Below are positions 59,570-64,000 of a stretch of DNA of 64,000 nucleotides, in pieces (within the stretch, counting starts at the first letter, position 1; every line of letters starts with the position of its first letter). Under the pieces are notes generated by a model that saw only the letters and a list, made by a program, of their open reading frames with translations, was not told the origin of the DNA and did no database searches. The DNA comes from Varanus komodoensis (lineage: Eukaryota > Chordata > Lepidosauria > Squamata > Varanidae). The position numbers were made by a program, and so were the translations under genes. The stretch spans positions 24,248,422 to 24,312,421 of the forward strand of contig NW_025335568.1 in assembly GCF_004798865.1 (NCBI RefSeq). Reading direction: 5' to 3'.

Positions 59570-60866
59570 TAATGTTCAAGCTACTGCACCATTGCACTCA
59601 TTTCACATGCTAGCAAAGTTATGCTCAAAATCCTACAAGCTAGGCTCCAGCAGTATGTGGACTGAGAACTACCAGAAGTACAGGCAGGATTTCAAAGAGG
59701 CAGAGGAACTAGGGATCAAATTGCCAACATATGCTGGATCATGGAGAAAGCTAGGGAGTTCCAGAAAAACATCTACTTCTGCTTCATTGACTATGCTAAA
59801 GCCTTAGATTGTGTGGATCACAACAAATTGTGGCAAGTTCTTAAAGAGATGGGAGTACCAGACCATCTTATTTGTCTCTTGAGAAACCTATATGTGGGTC
59901 AAGAAGCAACAGTGAGAACCGAACACAGAACCACTGATTGGTTCAAAACTGAGAAAGGAGTTCAGCAAAGCTGTATACTGTCGCCCTGCCTATTTAATTA
60001 TATGCAAAGCACATCATGAGAAAGGCGGGGCTAGCTGAATCAGAAGTTGGAATTAAGATTGCCAGGAGAAATATCAACAACCTCAGATATGCAGATGATA
60101 CCACTCTAATGGCAGTAAGTGAAAAGGAACTAAAGAGCCTCTTGATGCAGTTGAAGGAGAAGAGCGCAAAAGCTGGCTTGAAACTCAACATTAAGAAAAC
60201 TAAGATCATGGCATCTGGTTCTATCACTTCCTGGCAAATAGATGGGGAAGAAATGGAAGTAGTGACAGATTTTAATTTCCTGGGCTCCAAGATCACTGCA
60301 GACAGGGACTGCAACCAAGAAATTAAAAGACACTTGCTCCTGGGGAGGAAAGCTATGGCAAATCTAGACAGCATACTAAAAAGCAGAGACAGCACCCTGC
60401 CAACTCTGTGTGTAATAAAGGCTATGGTTTTCCCAGTTGCAATGTATGCTGTGAAAGTTGGACCATAAGGAAGGCTGAGCACCGAAGAATTGAGACTTTT
60501 GAATTGTGGTGCTGGCGGAGCCTCCTGCGAGTCCCTTGGACTGCAAGGTGATCAAACTGGTCAGTCCTAGAGGAGATCAACCCTGACTGCTCTTTAGAAG
60601 CCAGATACTGAAGATGAAACTCAAATACGTTGACCACTTAATGAGAAGGAAGAGCCTGATGAAGAGCCTAATGCTGGTAACAATAGGTGGCAAAAGAAGA
60701 AGGAAATGACAGATAATGAGGTGGCTAGATGGAGTCATGGAAGCAGTCAGCGTGAACTTAAGTTGACTCTGGGATATAGTGGAGGACAGGAAGGCCTGGA
60801 GGAATGTTGTCCATGGGTTCGCAATGGGTCGGACACGACTTTGTGACTAACAACAACAGCAACTTC
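59570..60866 (+). mobile_element. BovB (RTE) LINE, 5'-truncated
   Basis: The best-preserved LINE here. The RT order is AGFQRGRGTRDQIANICWIM-like text (59690-59750, frame broken), FCFIDYAKALDCVDHNKLWQ, LICLLRNLYVGQEATVRTEH, KGVQQSCILSPCLF, INNLRYADDTTLM (catalytic Asp-Asp intact, 60073-60112), TSWQIDGEEMEVVTDFNFLG, LLLGRKAMANLDSILKSRD. The C-terminal WCWRSLLRVPWT-like and LMRRKSLMKSL-like parts follow in other frames. It ends 'ggtcggacacgactttgtga' and the tail ctaacaacaacagcaac. About 1.3 kb of a roughly 3-kb family, with the endonuclease missing. Open frames of 92 and 150 codons overlap at 60016 and are parts of one former ORF. Confidence 0.95.
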
Positions 60867-62369
60867 CTAATATGCACATTTTTGTATACAGAATGGAGAA
60901 CCCCAGTGTGAAATTTGGAAATTTCTCACTCATCTCAAAAAGCTTTATTTTACATCACAAGGAATGCATTGGCTGACAGATGTAGTTACCAATGCATCTA
61001 TCAAATCCTAGCTGCATTGATAGCAAAACGGATATGAAGCCCATATTTGTTTTACATAGCATTTTTGCCAAAGTGTAAGGAGGACAGATGAACTGAATTG
61101 AACTTTTGACTTACTTTTAATAGCCCAAATTAATTACTGCAAGAAGCCATTGTTGCTTGGCCTTAGGTAGAGGCATTCAACTGAAAAAGCTTTGTCAACA
61201 TACAAGCTGGCAGTTTTATATTTGCTTCCATGTTTACATATCTCAGAAATATAGCTTTAATAAATCACCCTGCTGATGGCCAGATGATCAGTTGTATGCT
61301 TATTAGTATAATATGCAAGCCAATCCTTAGAACAATCATAGGCCCTCTCCAGCTTATGAACCAAGTTAAATCACCTACCATTTTGAATCTTGCCTGTTTC
61401 ATTCCTCCAGCAACCACCCTGTATCTAGTCCCAGCTGCATGCCAACAGAGGGGAAAAAACCTCAGAATAAACTCAGGGGATTTTCCAGGGCAGAATGTTG
61501 TGGTCAGGTCTCTCCTTTGCCCCCTTTCCCTACCCAGAAGACTTCAATGAAACCTTAGAAATACAGTCGTTTATCTGAGCTCTACAGGTTACAAAGCTGC
61601 ATAAACCAAAGTAACAGTCTCTTTGGCTATGGGAATGGTGTCTGCCCATGTGAAGAGTTGAATCTATACTGAAACAACCCCTCCTTCTCTCCTATTCAGA
61701 AGGATTCTAATTCCACCCTCATGGTTGCTCCTGCTCCTTTGAGGGCTAGGTGGCAAGAACATTGGACATTTCTTAGTTGGTCTGCTTAGTTTGTCTGTCA
61801 TCTGCTCACCAGGTCAAGAACTCCCTCTCCACCCCTCCCTTTGCTGAAATGCCTCCCTTTTTTTCCAAGGCAGGCTTGTTCTCACGCTCTGTCTGCATAT
61901 CTTTACTTTTTAGCCTTGCAACTGCAAAGTCATCTGTCCTTCCACCTCCTCCTCCAAAGCTTAAGAATCCATCTGTGGAAACTGTATCTTGAGAAAGCTG
62001 GCCCTGCTCTCTAAACAGAAGAGAAAAAAGATTCTGTCCTTTTTGATCGAGATCAGTGCTAAGAGCAGAAGCAGTTGATCCTGTTTGTAAGTCTGAGGAT
62101 ATTGCCACAGTGGGCTATGGCAAATGGCAACAGCTATTGTGAATTATCAAACCCAAGTGAGCCGTGGATTATTGTGATGTGCAAACCTGCCATGGTCCCT
62201 TACTGCTGACCAGCCAAATGCAGGAAAGCAATGGCAAGAAATCAATTCAAGGTGAAGGATTTGGGTGTACTGGATAAACTCATACAAACAGGAAAAAACT
62301 TTGTACACAATACCTTTATGTATAAAAGAGAGAGACAAGAAAAAAGGAATGGGCCATGGACAAACATAC
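60867..62369. other. Unrecognised stretch
   Basis: No gene or familiar repeat; frames at 61230-62108 (71-106 codons) have no known motif. Confidence 0.5.
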
Positions 62370-62850
62370 TGGGGTGGTGAAAGAGAGAAGCAGAAATGGC
62401 TTGAAGAAAACAAATGGGAGTACAAGCTTGTGCAAAGGAGATCCATGAAGACAGTAAGAGATACACAAAATGAGGAGCATATTGCTAAACAACATGAACA
62501 CCAACGATGAAGAATTCTTAAAATATATATTTGAAAAAAAAAACAAGAAAGCAACTAGAGAGGCAGTTGGGCCGTTGAATGATAGTGGGGTGAAAGGATT
62601 ATGAAAGGAGGGTAAGGAGACTGAAGAAAAAATGAATGAATTCCTTTCATTTGTTTTCACAGCAAAGGATACAGGGCAGATACTGGTTCTTGACCTGATA
62701 TTTTTGGAAAGAGTCTGAAGAGCTAAGCCAAACTGTGGTGACAAAACATTATGTTGTCAATGTTATTGACAAATTGACAGTTAATAAATAATATCCATCC
62801 TAAAATTCTTAACTCAAATATGCAATAGTAGATCTTCTAAAAAAATATGT
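62370..62850 (+). mobile_element. CR1 LINE, region between endonuclease and RT
   Basis: 'atgaatgaattcctttcatt' and 'tgttttcacagcaaaggata' encode the conserved NEFF-S-FT-(K/E)D region. 'agagtctgaagagctaagcc' and 'atatccatcctaaaattctt' followed by 'gatcttctaaaaaaatatgt' match the I-HP-(V/I)L-E and adjoining region just before the RT domain. The frame is broken. It stops abruptly at 62850 where the strand changes. Confidence 0.8.
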
Positions 62851-62854
62851 AAGA

Positions 62855-63295
62855 TCAGCCTCTGTGACAGTAATACCTCTCTCAATCTAGAAGCCATGCA
62901 TTTGCCCTCTTGACCACCGCATCGCACTGCTGAATCATGTTTAGCCTGCAGTCAACCAGCACTCTCAGATCCCTTTCACAAGCCACTTGTCCCCTAACCT
63001 GTATTTATGACACCAATTTGTATGTCCCAAGTGCAAAACTTTGCACCAATCTGCACTGAATGCCCTCCTGTTATCCCCTGTCCACTTCCATAGTCTGTCC
63101 AGATCCTTCTGGATCTGGAGAACCTGCTGCTCAGTTGGGGCCATCGCCCCCATTTTAATATCATCTGTTAATCTGATCAGCAGACTGCTCACCCCCTCTT
63201 ACACGTCATTTATGAAAAGATTGAACAGGATCAGCCCCAGGACACAACTCGGGGGATCCCACTTGTCAGTGGCCACCATCCTGATGATTCCCCAT
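62855..63295 (-). mobile_element. CR1 LINE, RT core segment, inverted
   Basis: Minus strand: a degraded VTSGVPQGSVLGP-LFN region (ATDKWDPPSCVLGLILFNLF, 63215-63275), the catalytic region reading LIRLTDDIKMG (63145-63180, where CR1 usually has KFADDTK), DLDRLWKWTGDNRR, and CKVLHLGHTN. The next CR1 block, LRVLVDCRLNMIQQCDAVV, lies at 62895-62970. It faces opposite to the CR1 segments on either side. Confidence 0.88.
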
Positions 63296-63415
63296 ATGGA
63301 GGAACAGGCTCACCTGAAAAAGGATCAACATGACTTGTGCAAAGGTAAATCCTGCCTCCCTAATCTTTTAGGGTTCTCCAAGAATGTGGATGGGATGATC
63401 AGGTAGACTTTTTTT
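63296..63415 (+). mobile_element. CR1 LINE, RT finger segment
   Basis: 'aaaaaggatcaacatgactt', 'gtgcaaaggtaaatcctgcc' and 'tccctaatcttttagggttc' then 'tggatgggatgatcaggtag' encode the QHG-CKGKSCL-NLL-F block that lies upstream of GVPQGS in CR1. Plus-strand, like 62370-62850. Confidence 0.75.
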
Positions 63416-64000
63416 TAGGAGACAATGGTAAGAGCTACTTGTTTGGGGCTAAGTGGCCACATTGGTTTTCAAAGCGAAAAGATGAATCACTGCCAGCTTC
63501 TTCCAGAATTGTCTTACAGCTTGATTAAGGCCTGAATTGCCAACGGGAAAAGATTGCTGACTTTTTCCCAAAGACACACTTTTTTGTGCATATTTGCTTC
63601 ACTGTTTTCTGCTGGACAGGCAAGGGAAGGCAAGGGAAGCTTCATTAACATGGAATTAGTACAAGTCAACTTTGCACTAATTCCATGTACTAAATACACA
63701 AAACCACAAGTTGCACACAAAGATTGTGTTGCCCTTTGTGGCCTGAAGGCCAGCTGGCAGTTTGATAAAAATGGACTCATAAGAGTATCAATCGAGCAGA
63801 TTATTGGGTTCAAACCAGACTGTGTCCTGATTCTAACTTTTCATTCCACTTAGTATAAAAGTCTTCAAACTCTGATGTGATAAGATCTGTGATCTTTTAT
63901 AGGGCATACATAGATGAACAATCCCCCTGCCTTTAGCCTGAGGCAGTATTCTGTAGTGTTTGCCAAACAATTCTTCTTCCTTTACTTCCAAGCCAAAAAG
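63416..64000. other. Unrecognised right end
   Basis: No gene or familiar repeat. Opposed frames at 63514-63853 (99 codons each) are shadows. 63645-63690 holds an imperfect inverted repeat around 'catggaattagtac' and 'actaattccatgtac'. Confidence 0.45.

Noticed and set aside
59741-60468. Two overlapping coding regions with an intact YADD box
   Set aside because: These are parts of a decayed BovB LINE, not host genes.
1-64000. CRISPR arrays, operons, bacterial-type genes
   Set aside because: No regularly spaced repeats with unique spacers and no bacterial gene organisation; all signs are vertebrate nuclear DNA.

Overview
The window looks like non-coding vertebrate nuclear DNA, most likely from a squamate reptile (a lizard-type genome). 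The evidence is the repeat mix. There are BovB-type RTE LINEs with the squamate-like 3' end, a second RTE-like LINE family, CR1 LINEs with the ATTCTATG-type 3' end, L2 LINEs, CORE/MIR-type tRNA SINEs and many microsatellites. I recognise no host protein-coding exon. Open reading frames are short (181 codons at most), usually overlap others on both strands, and match no family I know unless they lie inside LINEs. The window is probably intergenic or inside a very large intron.

Layout. 1-3155: unrecognised unique-looking sequence. 3160-4507: minus-strand RTE-like LINE next to a CORE-SINE. 4508-8760: mostly unrecognised, with a 12-bp hairpin, a diverged tandem repeat that may belong to an old solo LTR, a CR1 relic, and an L2 relic capped by a (TTGC)n microsatellite. 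11489-12264: a non-autonomous hAT-like DNA transposon carrying a 106-bp purine-rich microsatellite. 12440-12660: a foldback element. 14067-18040: minus-strand CR1-like and plus-strand L2 relics. 18041-35150: repeat-poor sequence with one CR1 relic (24485-25080) and scattered short repeats. 35540-38155: the longest element, a CR1 covering most of ORF2 and a complete 3' end. 38156-53620: small 3'-end fragments of CR1, RTE-like, BovB and L2 elements and SINEs. 54085-57585: a tRNA-SINE and L2 fragments. 59570-60866: the best-preserved BovB. 62370-63415: CR1 pieces in plus/minus/plus order.

No genes act together here. The content is a record of retroposon insertion and decay. The most useful observations are the rearranged CR1 at the right end, the CR1 with a clean internal deletion and a changed catalytic motif, the hAT-like element with recognisable ends and target duplication, two long perfect hairpins with 8-nt loops, and microsatellites that start exactly at retroposon tails. 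I found no convincing new biological system. Family names are from memory of these families, not from a search.
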